Shown here: piece by piece, positions 7,024-16,378 of the stretch | How positions within the stretch are numbered: position 1 is the stretch's first letter | Layout: each line of letters opens with the position of its first letter | From: Lacrimispora indolis DSM 755 | GTDB lineage: Bacteria > Bacillota > Clostridia > Lachnospirales > Lachnospiraceae | Direction of reading: 5' to 3' | Assembly (NCBI RefSeq): GCF_000526995.1 | Contig: NZ_AZUI01000001.1 | Location: 868,001 to 932,000 of the forward strand | Length of the DNA stretch: 64,000 nt | The notes under the pieces: model-generated | The model's input: only the letters and a program-made list of their open reading frames with translations | The model's database searches: none | What the model was told of the DNA's origin: nothing | Made by a program: the position numbers and the translations under genes

Positions 7024-8961
7024 CTACTCTACTTTCTCCTTGATTACGCCATCCCGGTATGCCGCCACCAGTTCCATTAAATCCGCGATCCGCTCGGCCA
7101 GCTCTGCGCCCTTATCCGTATCAGCCACCATGACCCGGTTCTTCATATTCTCAACTACGGAAACCTTTGGCGTGCTTTCCTTATTAGGGTCAAAGGGTTT
7201 GTGCTCCGCAAGCGCCAGATGGTTGGAATTGTAAATCAAGGTATAGCCTGCGATCCCTGTCTTGGTCTGGTAAGCCTTTGACAGCCCTCCATCAATAAGG
7301 AACAGCTTGCCGCCTGCCTTCACCGGGGATTCCCCTTCCTTTATTTTCACCGGAACGTGGCCGTTGATGATATGGGAGCCGTTTTTGGAAAGGCCGAATT
7401 CTTCCAGTATCTTATCACAGTATTCTTCTTTCACGCTGAGCCTGTAATAAGGATTCATAGACTCCTTGTGGGCGGCCTTGTCTCCGATAAAATAATGCTC
7501 AAAGGTCGTCATTTTTCCCTTGCCGTATACCGGAGATTTGGCTCCGCACCATAAATACCACATAAAATCCCTGGCATCCTCGCTTTCCATGGAGTCCTCA
7601 GGCATAAAATATGCATTTTGGACCTTCCGGTCCACGTAATCCATGAGCGCCTTTCCAGAATAAGCGTGGGGTCCCACTACGATCTCCTCAAAAGAACCGT
7701 CCTCTTTCATGGGAATGCAGCCATGGTATAAAAGGTTTGAATTATAGCATTTATACATGCTTCCATGAGAGTACAGGAAACGGACATGCTTGTGAAGAAG
7801 CTCGTTATGCATGAAGGAAAGCTGCAGGGTATGAAGGAGCTCTTCTTCCTCTTTGCTGAGCTTTAAAGGCTCCTTAGGGTCTATCGTCGGAAAAAACATA
7901 TCAAGCATTGGGTATTCCTTGCCTTCCACGTTTACAACACCCCGTTCAAAATCAATGGCTTCGATCAGAATCCTGTCACTCATCTCGTATTCCGGATGGC
8001 GTTTTATGATCTGACCCTCCACCTTAAACTGGATGACCGCAATGGCTTTGTGCATCTTGGCCGCCAGTCCCGGATCCACCGCATCGTATATGTTTTGGTC
8101 AAGGATCTGGGGAGTGAACCGTTCACAGGGATCATCCCGGTAAACCCTGGCCGCAAACATGGACAATGGACGCAGGTTAATGCCGTATCCATCCTCCAGC
8201 ACATCAAAGCTGTTATAGCTGATTGCGATCCTCAGCACATTGCAGATACATGCCAGATTTCCGGTGGCAGCTCCCATCCAGGAAATGTCATGATTGCCCC
8301 ATTGTATATCCACATCATGAAACCGCAGCAGTTCATCCATAATAATATCTGCCCTTGGACCACGGTCGAAAATATCTCCGATAATATGCAGGCTGTCAAT
8401 GGTCAGATTCTGGATCAGCTCGCATAAGGCTATGATGAACTTATCTCCCACCCGGATGTCAATGATGGACCGTATGATCTCGTTATAGTATACACGCTTA
8501 TTGTCATCATTATAATCCACATGAAGCAGCTCATCAATGATGTAGGCAAACTCCGGGGGCATTTTCTTCCTTACCTTGGATCTGGTGTACTTTGATGAAA
8601 CCACTTTGCAGATCTGTACCAGCCGGTAAATGGTCACTCTCTGCCAGTCACCGTCTGCAAGGCCTTTAAGCTCCAGCTGATTCATGACTCTCTCCGGATA
8701 GTAAATCAAGTTTGCTAACTCCACTTCTTCTTTCTCTGGTATAATGTGGCTGAAGGTTTCCGTGATCTTTTCGCGGATAACGCCTGAGGCACTTTTTAAT
8801 AAATGAACAAATGCCTCGTACTCGCCATGCAGGTCACTGAAAAAATATTCCGTTCCCTTTGGTAATCCCTGAATGGCAGTAAGGTTGATGATCTCGCTGG
8901 AAGCAGCCTTAATCGTGGGATACTCCCTTGCCATCAGTTTCAGATATGCCAAACCTCTCAT
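7024..8961 (-). CDS. fbp: Fructose-1,6-bisphosphatase class III
   Basis: 645 residues, the normal size for the Firmicutes-specific class III enzyme, which removes the 1-phosphate of fructose-1,6-bisphosphate in gluconeogenesis. Metallophosphatase-type motifs are present: YFFSDLHGEYEAF near residue 40, HIIGDIFDRGPRAD near 195, WGNHDISWMG near 220 and INGHVPVK near 535. ATG at 8961 preceded by GGGGAGGG. It stands alone between the DUF1700 gene and the nucleoside transport operon. Confidence 0.96.
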   Translation of the reverse strand: MRGLAYLKLMAREYPTIKAASSEIINLTAIQGLPKGTEYFFSDLHGEYEAFVHLLKSASGVIREKITETFSHIIPEKEEVELANLIYYPERVMNQLELKGLADGDWQRVTIYRLVQICKVVSSKYTRSKVRKKMPPEFAYIIDELLHVDYNDDNKRVYYNEIIRSIIDIRVGDKFIIALCELIQNLTIDSLHIIGDIFDRGPRADIIMDELLRFHDVDIQWGNHDISWMGAATGNLACICNVLRIAISYNSFDVLEDGYGINLRPLSMFAARVYRDDPCERFTPQILDQNIYDAVDPGLAAKMHKAIAVIQFKVEGQIIKRHPEYEMSDRILIEAIDFERGVVNVEGKEYPMLDMFFPTIDPKEPLKLSKEEEELLHTLQLSFMHNELLHKHVRFLYSHGSMYKCYNSNLLYHGCIPMKEDGSFEEIVVGPHAYSGKALMDYVDRKVQNAYFMPEDSMESEDARDFMWYLWCGAKSPVYGKGKMTTFEHYFIGDKAAHKESMNPYYRLSVKEEYCDKILEEFGLSKNGSHIINGHVPVKIKEGESPVKAGGKLFLIDGGLSKAYQTKTGIAGYTLIYNSNHLALAEHKPFDPNKESTPKVSVVENMKNRVMVADTDKGAELAERIADLMELVAAYRDGVIKEKVE

Positions 8962-9095
8962 AATACCCTCCCCTTCTCATGAAGCGATGCTGCATTTCTA
9001 TAGAGCTATAGTATCATAAAAGATATCAATTTAAAACCCTTTTTAACAAGGCGTTCCTTATGGATCGGGGCGGCCAGAATTTTTCCCTTTATCAT

Positions 9096-9135
9096 GATAA
9101 AAAATAAGAATAGGGAATAATCTCCCTATTCTTAT
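9096..9135 (-). terminator. Terminator downstream of the nucleoside transport operon
   Basis: Perfect 13-bp stem ATAAGAATAGGGA (9104-9116) / TCCCTATTCTTAT (9123-9135), with TTATTTTTTATC following on the minus strand. Confidence 0.85.
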
Positions 9136-9220
9136 ATCCTGCGATTCTGAATTTAGCGATGAAAGAACACGGTGTAAAAAGAACTGCCAATATCAAAGAA
9201 CATTCTTACCGGTCCTTCCG

Positions 9221-9263
9221 ATCATGCCGGCACCTGCAGGTCAGGCGCCGGCATGATTTTTTG
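9221..9263 (+). terminator. GC-rich hairpin with plus-strand T-run, abutting the bmp stop
   Basis: Stem ATCATGCCGGC (9221-9231) / GCCGGCATGAT (9247-9257), followed on the plus strand by six T ending at 9261. No plus-strand gene precedes it. On the minus strand it comes directly after the bmp stop codon but lacks a T-run there. It may block antisense transcription or protect the bmp mRNA 3' end. The rest of the 304-base gap 8962-9265 holds only this and the terminator at 9096. Confidence 0.65.
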
Positions 9264-9265
9264 CA

Positions 9266-10330
9266 TTACTGGATAAAGTCTCCGGACTTGATCTGGTCAA
9301 CGATTTCTTTATACTGAGTCTGAATATCGTCCGGCACAAGATTTGAGAAGGTTCCCACACTTAGACAGCCGTTGCTTAAATCTCCGTAAATGGTTTTGTT
9401 GCCGAAGGAATCGGATTCCACATCATTCATACAGGCTTTGAGCAGGGCCGCGTTGTCAGTAACCACGGAACAGATGATGACTTTGTCGTCGGAAGAACCT
9501 AAATTTCCCGGCTGCCCGATATCGTATCTGCCTTCGGAAGCTGCCAGGGCTTCCCGGGCTCCGGTGTCAACTGCAGATGCATCACCAAACATTACATCAA
9601 CATCATAGGTAGAAATCATGGAAGAGGCGATTTCCTTTCCTTTGGCCGTATCACTGAAGGAGCCGGCGTAAGCAGAAGAAACCTTGATATCCGGATTTAC
9701 CTTTTGAGCGGCCTTTTCGTAGCATTCCAGCTTTGCTTTGGTTGTGTCAAGTTCCATGCCACCGATGAAGCCGATGCTGCCTGTTTTGCTCATAAGGCCT
9801 GCTAAAGCGCCCGCCATATAGCCGATTTGTTTTGCATCAGGAAGGATGGAGGTAATATTATCGGTTTCTACCGTCCCATTTAACAGAGCGAATTTAATTT
9901 CCGGATATTCTGCTGCAACCTGCTTGACTGCGTCGGTATATTGGTTTCCGGGAGCAAAGATAAGGTTATAGCCCAGCTCTGCATAATCAGTCATAACCGT
10001 TGCGAAATCTGCAGTTGCCACATTATCGGTGTACACAGTTTCCCAGCTGCTTTCCTTGGCAGCGCCAACCATTGCCTGGTAACAGCTCGCCCCCCACCCT
10101 CCGTCAGAAACAGAGGAGTCCAGGACCATGGCCACCTTAAAATCCTTGGTTTTTTCGGTTTCAGCCGGAGCTGCAGTTGTTTCAGCGGCAGGCGCGCCGG
10201 CCGCAGTGGTACCCGCCGTAGTTGTCTCGGCAGAAGATGATGGAGCAGCGGAACTGCCGCATGCCGACAGGCTCATGACCGTCAGGGCAGCTGCCAAAAA
10301 CAAAGAAGCAGTTTTCATAGTTTTTTTCAT
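9266..10330 (-). CDS. BMP-family substrate-binding lipoprotein of a nucleoside ABC importer
   Basis: 354 residues. Lipoprotein signal with lipobox LSAC near residue 24 and a Ser/Thr/Ala-rich linker to about residue 60. The Bmp (PnrA-like) fold follows: FKVAMVLDSSVSDGGWGASCYQ, then LIFAPGNQYTDAVKQVA, GSIGFIGGMELD and VMFGDASAVDTGAREA. These proteins bind purine or other nucleosides outside the membrane and pass them to the two permeases encoded just upstream. It is the last gene of the operon; in most such operons the binding protein comes first. AAAGGAGG ribosome-binding site. Confidence 0.92.
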   Translation of the reverse strand: MKKTMKTASLFLAAALTVMSLSACGSSAAPSSSAETTTAGTTAAGAPAAETTAAPAETEKTKDFKVAMVLDSSVSDGGWGASCYQAMVGAAKESSWETVYTDNVATADFATVMTDYAELGYNLIFAPGNQYTDAVKQVAAEYPEIKFALLNGTVETDNITSILPDAKQIGYMAGALAGLMSKTGSIGFIGGMELDTTKAKLECYEKAAQKVNPDIKVSSAYAGSFSDTAKGKEIASSMISTYDVDVMFGDASAVDTGAREALAASEGRYDIGQPGNLGSSDDKVIICSVVTDNAALLKACMNDVESDSFGNKTIYGDLSNGCLSVGTFSNLVPDDIQTQYKEIVDQIKSGDFIQ

Positions 10331-10394
10331 AATTATATCCTCCTTTTATGTTTGAAATAGTATATAACTGCAGGAAAGAATCCTGAAATTACTT

Positions 10395-11336
10395 TTATCG
10401 CTCTTCCCGGTAATAAGGCTGTCCATTTGCTTTTGGACCGCTCTTTTTTATTCCAAAGAAAGCCAGGACGAACAGGGTGCATAGATAAGGAATCATCTGA
10501 AGGATCTGGTAAGGGGTGGAGGGGCTTAAAAGCTGCAGGCGGATCTGCAGGGCATCGCAGAATCCAAAGAGCAGGCAGGCAAGCATTACGCCCCCAGGCA
10601 TCCAACGGCCGAAAATAACGGCGGATAATGCGATGAACCCCCGCCCCGCAACAATTCCTTCCGAATAGGTGCTGGTATAGCAGACGGTTAAGTATGCCCC
10701 TCCTATGCCTGCAAGCGCTCCGCAGATGACGCAGGCAATGTATTTTTGAAGGATTACATTGATTCCCAGAGTCTCCGCTGCCTTTGGAAATTCCCCCACT
10801 GCCTTATAATTCAGACCGGCCTTTGTCCGGTTTAAGAAAACAGCAGTGGCCGGAACCAGAAGATAAGCTAAATATATCAGCGGAATATGGTTGAAAAAAA
10901 CAGGTCCTGCAACAGGAATCTTGCTGAGCACCGGAATCGGCACTGCTTTCATGGATACGCCCTGAATCAGCGTGGAAGTATCGGAAAAAGACAGGCGGTA
11001 AATAAAGGAGGCCAGAGCCGGAGCAAAGATATTTAGGGCCATACCGTATACGATCTGGGGAGCACAAAGCTTAATGGTACAAAAGGCATAGATCATATTG
11101 ATGGCTATTCCGGATAAAGCGCCGGCTGCAATTCCTGCCATTGGACTTCCCGTACGGAAACCGATGAGAAAGCCTACCAGGGCACCAAATGACATGATGC
11201 CATCCAGGCCGATGTTAACCAGGCCTGCCCGTTCGGAATAAGTTTCCGCCAGTGCCACAAACAGAATAGGCGTTGCCATACGTACCGTGGATAACAGCAG
11301 TTCCACAAAAAAATTCAAGTTGAAAAAAGCTTCCAT
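10395..11336 (-). CDS. Nucleoside ABC transporter permease (NupQ/YufQ-like)
   Basis: 313 residues, very hydrophobic, eight or more membrane segments. The BPD_transp_2 signature is seen in RAGLVNIGLDGIMSFGALVG and in GAGLAGIGGAYL-like CGALAGIGGAYLTV. Second permease of the importer; it pairs with the gene at 11336. The two genes share one base (TGATG), so they are translationally coupled. Confidence 0.92.
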   Translation of the reverse strand: MEAFFNLNFFVELLLSTVRMATPILFVALAETYSERAGLVNIGLDGIMSFGALVGFLIGFRTGSPMAGIAAGALSGIAINMIYAFCTIKLCAPQIVYGMALNIFAPALASFIYRLSFSDTSTLIQGVSMKAVPIPVLSKIPVAGPVFFNHIPLIYLAYLLVPATAVFLNRTKAGLNYKAVGEFPKAAETLGINVILQKYIACVICGALAGIGGAYLTVCYTSTYSEGIVAGRGFIALSAVIFGRWMPGGVMLACLLFGFCDALQIRLQLLSPSTPYQILQMIPYLCTLFVLAFFGIKKSGPKANGQPYYREER

Positions 11337-12397
11337 CAGTCGGTTTCCTCCTTTCTTACCAGCTGCCTGTTAAGGTACTGTTTTATAGACGGCAATTTTA
11401 GGAGTGCGGTACCGGCAACAGCAAATATAATGACAAGTGCCTGAATGATGTCAACAATTGCGGTAGGCACCTGCATTCCGGTCTGCAGGGTGCTTGCTCC
11501 CTTTCTTAGGACAGCAAAGATAAATGCCACGGCTGCCGATCCGATGGGATTTAACTGAGCAATGAGTGCAATTGCCACGCCGTCAAAGCCATATCCCTGG
11601 CCAAAGCCGCTCATCAGACGGAGCTGCTTTCCGTGAAGCTCTACACTGCCGCCAAGGCCTGCCACTGCCCCGGATATGATAAAGGAAAAAAGGATGTACC
11701 GGTTTACAGGAAATCCGTTAAAAAATGCGGCGGTTGCATTCAGCCCCACCGCCCGCAGCTTAAAACCTTTGGAGGTGTGAAAAAGAAAGTAATAGCCTGC
11801 GACAGCCAGGAAAAGCGCAATTCCGATTCCCCAGTGTACAGGAAAACTTTTGGAAATAACGGCAATTTTCGTACTGTCCGGAATGGCATAAGTCTGAGGG
11901 ACACTTCCGTCCCGCAGCAGGGTAGTGTATACATAACCCATGAACAGCGTTGCCACATAGTTCAGCATAATGCTGACGATCATCTCGTTTAACCCCCTGG
12001 TGATTTTCAGGATTCCTGGAATTGCTCCCCATATGGCACCGCTTGCCATACCCATAAGAAGGCTCATAAGAATTCCCGGTATTCCCTCCATACCTGATTT
12101 GGTGACAAAGAATATGCTGGCAACGGCACCTATGATAAACTGCCCTTCTCCTCCCAGATTAAAAACACCGCATTTATAGGAGAAAGCAGCGGTCAGACCT
12201 GTGAAGATCAGCGGACAGGCGATGACCAGCGTCTGAGCAACTTTTCTGCTGCTCCCGAAAGCGCCGGAGAACAGGTAACCGTATGCCTGGAAAGGGTTCT
12301 TCCCAAGGCACAGGATGATAATACCGCCAATGACAAATGCGACCAGAATGGAAATGACTGGCACAATGATTTTAGTCAGGTTATCTCTTCGTTTCAT
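11336..12397 (-). CDS. Nucleoside ABC transporter permease (NupP/YufP-like)
   Basis: 353 residues. Typical of the longer permease of BMP-type importers: an N-terminal membrane helix, then FSYKCGVFNLGGEGQFIIGA, NYVATLFMGYV and SGAVAGLGGSVELHG, with about nine membrane segments. Starts three bases after the ATPase stop; ends overlapping the second permease. Confidence 0.92.
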   Translation of the reverse strand: MKRRDNLTKIIVPVISILVAFVIGGIIILCLGKNPFQAYGYLFSGAFGSSRKVAQTLVIACPLIFTGLTAAFSYKCGVFNLGGEGQFIIGAVASIFFVTKSGMEGIPGILMSLLMGMASGAIWGAIPGILKITRGLNEMIVSIMLNYVATLFMGYVYTTLLRDGSVPQTYAIPDSTKIAVISKSFPVHWGIGIALFLAVAGYYFLFHTSKGFKLRAVGLNATAAFFNGFPVNRYILFSFIISGAVAGLGGSVELHGKQLRLMSGFGQGYGFDGVAIALIAQLNPIGSAAVAFIFAVLRKGASTLQTGMQVPTAIVDIIQALVIIFAVAGTALLKLPSIKQYLNRQLVRKEETD

Positions 12398-12400
12398 GTC

Positions 12401-13915
12401 CTATTTCCCCTTTCCGGCCATAGCCAGTGAGATTTCTTCAATGGGCGGGTTGGCTCCGGCATAAACACCCATGACCTGGCCTTCAAACATAACGATGATC
12501 CGGTCGGAGAGATTTAAGATCTCATCAAAGTCCGCACTGATTAAAAGGATGCCGCAGCCTTTGTCTCTAGCAGAGATCATGGTGTCGTGAACATATCTGG
12601 CAGCTCCGATATCCAGTCCTCTGGTGGGATGGACAGCCACAAGAAGCTCCGGGTCATTTTCCAGTTCTCTTGCCAGAATGATCTTCTGCTGGTTTCCGCC
12701 TGACAGATTGCGGACCTCCTGTTCAATGGAAGCGCAGCGGATGTCATTTTTCTCCTGCATATCAAGAGCATAGGCTGTGATGGACTTTCTTTTTAACAGA
12801 GCACCACGTCCATAAGAGAAACGTTTTTCTTCCGTTGACTTTAATACCAGATTCTCCCTTACGGTCATATTGCCTATCAGGCCCATTTTGTTCCTGTCCT
12901 CGGGTACGTGGGAAACATGGGAAAGGATAAATCCGTTTGGAGCAAATTTGGAGATCCGGTCTGCTTTCAGCGTTACGGTGCCGGCATCCGGTGAAATAAC
13001 TCCTGCAGCCAGCTGGGCCAGCTGGGACTGTCCGTTCCCATCTACACCGGCAATGCCCAGGACCTCCCCCTTTTTTACGGTAAGGCTGATGCCATTTAAA
13101 CCGCTGTGCTTGTGCTGTTTCTGGTAATCCACATGCTCCAGGTTCAGCACTTCAGCCCCGGAGGCTGTAACCTTCCGGTAGTGGCTTGGGATCATTTCCC
13201 GGCCGATCATTAAATTAGCCAGCTGAGTTCCATCCGTCTTATCTTTATCCAGAGTGGTAACTGTTTCTCCTGCCCGGAGTATGGTGATGCGGTCACTGAT
13301 TGCAAGTACTTCACGCATTTTATGGGAAATAAAGATAACAGATTTGTTTTCTTCTGTCAGCTTTCGGATAATTGCAAAGAGTCCCTCTGCCTCAATGTCA
13401 GTGAGTGCAGCCGTAGGTTCATCCAGGATGAGCAGTTCTGCTCCCCGGTACAGGGCTTTTAAAATTTCAACCCTTTGCTGGGCTCCGACGGAAATTTCCG
13501 TAACAGGCTTGTCCAGCTCCACATCCAGGCCATATTTTCCGGAAAGTTCAAGAATATCTTTTTTCAGCTGCTCCTTATTAATAAATATAGAAGAATCTTT
13601 TTTGCTGCCTAAAATAATGTTTTCAAAGACAGTCATGGCTTCAACCAGCATAAAGTGCTGATGTACCATACCAATTCCCAGCCGGACGGCAGCCTTGGGA
13701 GATTCGATCTTTACTTTCTCCCCGCGCAGATAGATTTCTCCGCCGGTGGGCTGGTATAAGCCGATGAGAATATTCATCAGGGTGCTTTTTCCGGCCCCGT
13801 TTTCGCCTAGCAGCGTATGTACCTCTCCTCCCTGTACCGAGAGATTGATATTGCGGTTTGCATATACCTCACCAAAATGCTTGGTAATATGTTCCATTTT
13901 CAGCAGCTCTTTCAT
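12401..13915 (-). CDS. Nucleoside ABC transporter ATPase (NupO/YufO-like, tandem domains)
   Basis: 504 residues with two ABC domains. First domain: Walker A GENGAGKST (about 37-45), signature SVGAQQRVE, Walker B LLILDEPTAA. Second domain: the Walker A position reads GVDGNGQSQ (no Lys-Ser/Thr pair), signature LSGGNQQK, Walker B-like LLVAVHPTRGLD. A degenerate second site is normal for the BMP/ribose class. Cytoplasmic energy unit of the importer. Ten bases separate it from the tetR gene upstream. Confidence 0.94.
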   Translation of the reverse strand: MKELLKMEHITKHFGEVYANRNINLSVQGGEVHTLLGENGAGKSTLMNILIGLYQPTGGEIYLRGEKVKIESPKAAVRLGIGMVHQHFMLVEAMTVFENIILGSKKDSSIFINKEQLKKDILELSGKYGLDVELDKPVTEISVGAQQRVEILKALYRGAELLILDEPTAALTDIEAEGLFAIIRKLTEENKSVIFISHKMREVLAISDRITILRAGETVTTLDKDKTDGTQLANLMIGREMIPSHYRKVTASGAEVLNLEHVDYQKQHKHSGLNGISLTVKKGEVLGIAGVDGNGQSQLAQLAAGVISPDAGTVTLKADRISKFAPNGFILSHVSHVPEDRNKMGLIGNMTVRENLVLKSTEEKRFSYGRGALLKRKSITAYALDMQEKNDIRCASIEQEVRNLSGGNQQKIILARELENDPELLVAVHPTRGLDIGAARYVHDTMISARDKGCGILLISADFDEILNLSDRIIVMFEGQVMGVYAGANPPIEEISLAMAGKGK

Positions 13916-13924
13916 GGAATCCTC

Positions 13925-14551
13925 CTATCCTTTGATTTCCTTTATCAGGATTTCCTTGCAGTATGCAAAATATAAATCCAGATCAAACGCCTGCTTATCT
14001 GCCAGAATCTGAATCGCAGCTCCTTCCAGCAGGGAGACTGTAATGCCGGAAAGCAGCTTCTGTTTTATGGGAGGCATTTCTGGCGCATAATGACTGATCA
14101 TATCGCGGATTTCCTGGCGCCAGCTTTCGAAGGAACGGCAGAATTCCCGGTGCATGTCAGGTTCCAGACGGGACTGGTTCCAGAAATCCAACTCTGCAAC
14201 ATCATATTTCTTTTCTTTTCGGATGGTATATATCTTTTGATTTATGAAGATGCCTAAGTGATCTTCAAGAGACAATTGGGATTCGGCTTTTAGAAGGCTG
14301 ATGGAATGCTGACGAATTTCACGGTAGCGGTTTAAGACTTTTTTCTGGACAGCAAGGAGAAGACCTTTTTTGCTGATGAAATAATATTGGATATTGGACT
14401 GAACCACATCGGCTTTTTCTGCCACCTGTCTGATTCTCAGCCCACCTATTGTTTTTTCCTGAATGATATCAAGCGCGGCATCCAGTATCCTTTCTTCGGT
14501 GGAAAGGCCCCTGCATTCTTTTGATTCCCGATTAGTTGTCTTCATAAGCAT
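13925..14551 (-). CDS. TetR/AcrR-family regulator heading the nucleoside transport operon
   Basis: 208 residues. N-terminal TetR DNA-binding domain: ERILDAALDIIQEKTIGGLRIRQVAEKADVVQSNIQYYF (helix-turn-helix about residues 20-60 in ILDAALDII...SNIQYYF). The rest is an unassigned ligand-binding part. The ATG at 14551 has GGGGAG only one base away; an in-frame ATG at 14545 has it at seven bases and may be the real start. It is the first gene of the operon and probably represses the operon from an operator near the promoter at 14587-14615. Confidence 0.88.
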   Translation of the reverse strand: MLMKTTNRESKECRGLSTEERILDAALDIIQEKTIGGLRIRQVAEKADVVQSNIQYYFISKKGLLLAVQKKVLNRYREIRQHSISLLKAESQLSLEDHLGIFINQKIYTIRKEKKYDVAELDFWNQSRLEPDMHREFCRSFESWRQEIRDMISHYAPEMPPIKQKLLSGITVSLLEGAAIQILADKQAFDLDLYFAYCKEILIKEIKG

Positions 14552-14586
14552 TCTCCCCTTTTTTGGTCAGGTGATCAATTTCTTGC

Positions 14587-14615
14587 ATTATACGGAAATG
14601 ACCTTGGGGTGTCAA
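14587..14615 (-). promoter_or_regulatory. Consensus promoter of the tetR-nucleoside importer operon
   Basis: Minus strand TTGACA (14615-14610), 17-base spacer, TATAAT (14592-14587). An inverted repeat GGTCA ... TGACC brackets the -10 (GGTCA in the spacer, TGACC near 14568) and could be the TetR operator. Confidence 0.85.
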
Positions 14616-14804
14616 CGATAAAAAGGAATAGCTGTAAATGTTAAGCCATTGATTAATATTATGATATAAATCAATTCAAACCAAGGGAAATTTCAAGAAA
14701 ATAATAAGAAAAAAGTATATTTTCAAAAGATTGGTACAAGAAAAAAAATACGGTTTGGAGGAAGTAAAAACTAATATGCCGGCAATGAAATCATTTTATA
14801 TAAT

Positions 14805-14855
14805 CAAAAAAAGAGCTTATTCAGCATGCCCATTACGAGGCTTCTGAACAAGCTC
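14805..14855 (-). terminator. Terminator of the second tetR gene
   Basis: Stem GAGCTT-TTCAG (14813-14824) / CTGAA-AAGCTC (14844-14855) with one A-C mismatch; seven T follow on the minus strand. Confidence 0.8.
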
Positions 14856-14936
14856 CAGATGATCTAACTTATATCACTGCCATTTTTCCTCATCTGCCTT
14901 GATACTAATCTTAAACAAAGCATGAAAAACGATCTT

Positions 14937-15533
14937 CTAGATGTTTCTCCCCCGAATTAAACCATCCAAAAACAGCATATTGATTTCTCTCACCAATTCG
15001 GGATTGCGCTCTATTCTGTTGCGGATTTCTTTGTTGTGCATCAAATAGGTCTGAATCATATCAATATAAATTTCAATAGCGGCATTGGAAACATTCTGTG
15101 AAAAAACACCGGAATGCTTTCCCTTTTCAATAAAATCCAATAATAGCTGTTTGCTGGTGGAGTTAAATTCACTTAAATATACCTCAAGTTCCGGATCGTT
15201 TTCTATGGCCTCAAAAAAGAACTGCAGGCTGTATTTGCCATAATACCATGTTCGTATTTGGATATACTCTTCAATTTTATCGGAAAAACTTTCATCCTTA
15301 TCAATTAAATCCTTGATCTTCTCTATGCTTTCATTCAGCATATTTTTTATGATGATACGCCGTAAATTATCCTTACTTTCAAAGAAATTGTAAATGGATA
15401 CTTTGGACACATGAGCCTTATCAGCAATTTCTGTCATTGTCACCTTATTGAATCCATATTGATCAAACAATTCCAAAGCCATTTGCATAATGGCTTTTTT
15501 CTTATCATTTCTTCTTTTCTCAAAACCGTCCAA
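14937..15533 (-). CDS. TetR/AcrR-family regulator, divergent from an ABC exporter
   Basis: 198 residues. The TetR domain is clear: AIMQMALELFDQYGFNKVTMTEIADKAHVSKVSIYNFFESKDNL at about 14-57. The start is TTG at 15533 with GGGAGG eight to nine bases upstream; no better ATG exists before the domain. Transcribed away from the ABC pair at 15677 and 16372; three TATGAACT-type half-sites lie in the 143-base gap between them, so it most likely represses that transporter and itself. Confidence 0.88.
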   Translation of the reverse strand: MDGFEKRRNDKKKAIMQMALELFDQYGFNKVTMTEIADKAHVSKVSIYNFFESKDNLRRIIIKNMLNESIEKIKDLIDKDESFSDKIEEYIQIRTWYYGKYSLQFFFEAIENDPELEVYLSEFNSTSKQLLLDFIEKGKHSGVFSQNVSNAAIEIYIDMIQTYLMHNKEIRNRIERNPELVREINMLFLDGLIRGRNI

Positions 15534-15551
15534 AGGATTTCCCTCCCTAAC

Positions 15552-15656
15552 ATATGAACTATATAAACCTTATTCGTAAATAATATATCACAAGCTGCTT
15601 GACAAGTCAAACAAGAGGCGGTAATATATGAACTATAATCATAATCAAAGTTCATA
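15552..15656. promoter_or_regulatory. Divergent promoter region with TATGAACT operator repeats
   Basis: The 12-mer ATATGAACTATA occurs at 15552-15563 and again at 15626-15637; AGTTCATA at 15649-15656 is its inverted partner (TATGAACT-N14-AGTTCATA). The second copy overlaps the -10 of the transporter promoter and the first lies near the tetR start, as expected for a TetR repressor controlling both directions. Confidence 0.65.
15599..15627 (+). promoter_or_regulatory. Promoter of the ABC exporter genes
   Basis: TTGACA (15599-15604), 17-base spacer, TAATAT (15622-15627). Confidence 0.8.
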
Positions 15657-15676
15657 ATTTGAAGGGAGTATCAGCA

Positions 15677-16378
15677 ATGGCAGACATTCGTTTTGAAAAC
15701 GTAAAAAAGGAATATCAAATGGGAGATGTCACTATTTATGCAGCAAATGATGTGTCATTTCAGGTTAAGAACGGTGAGCTTTGCATTCTGCTCGGACCTT
15801 CAGGCGCAGGAAAGACCACTGTGCTTAATTTATTGGGCGGTATGGATACCGCTACATCCGGAAAAATTCTTTTTGCGGACAATGATATCACAACAATGAA
15901 TGATTTGGAACTTACTGATTACCGGCGCTATAAAATCGGGTTTGTTTTTCAGTTTTATAATCTGATACCAAATCTGACTGCCGCAGAAAATGTTGAGCTT
16001 GCCAGGCAGGTGTGCAAATCCCCCCTCGAACCGGAGGAAGCTTTGCGGATTGTGGGGCTGAAGGACAGAATCCATAATTTCCCCGCCCAGCTTTCCGGCG
16101 GTGAACAACAGCGTGTCGCCATTGCCAGAGCAATCTGTAAAAACCCGGATCTGCTTCTTTGTGATGAGCCGACCGGCGCATTGGATACTGAAACAGGAAA
16201 AACTGTTCTCAGGGTTTTGTCCGATATCAGCCGGAAGATGGGGAAAACAGTGTTGATTGTCACCCATAACTCTCTGCTGGCTCCTATCGCAGACCGACTG
16301 ATTGAAATGAAAAATGGCAGAGTCATCCGGGAAACAACTGAGGAAAATCCTGGGGATCTGGAGGGAATCAAATGGTAA
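15677..16378 (+). CDS. MacB/LolD-type ABC transporter ATPase
   Basis: 233 residues from the ATG at 15677; a TTG six codons upstream is in frame but GGGAG is correctly spaced for the ATG. Walker A GPSGAGKTT (about 38-46), Q-loop FQFYNLIPNLTA, signature LSGGEQQRVAIARA, Walker B LLLCDEPTGALD, H-loop VTHN. The class couples to FtsX-like permeases and drives export or membrane-peptide extraction. Its end overlaps the permease start by seven bases. Under probable TetR control. Confidence 0.93.
   Translation: MADIRFENVKKEYQMGDVTIYAANDVSFQVKNGELCILLGPSGAGKTTVLNLLGGMDTATSGKILFADNDITTMNDLELTDYRRYKIGFVFQFYNLIPNLTAAENVELARQVCKSPLEPEEALRIVGLKDRIHNFPAQLSGGEQQRVAIARAICKNPDLLLCDEPTGALDTETGKTVLRVLSDISRKMGKTVLIVTHNSLLAPIADRLIEMKNGRVIRETTEENPGDLEGIKW

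Larger units (their letters stand above)
14552..14936. other. AT-rich intergenic region between the two tetR genes
   Basis: 385 bases with no gene. Contents: the promoter of the tetR-nucleoside operon (14587-14615), an AT-rich stretch with no recognisable feature (about 14640-14800), and the terminator of the second tetR (14805-14855). Confidence 0.7.

Noticed and set aside
9160..9320. Plus-strand frame beginning near 9160 across the hairpin
   Set aside because: No ribosome-binding site; it crosses the terminator hairpin and enters bmp antisense.
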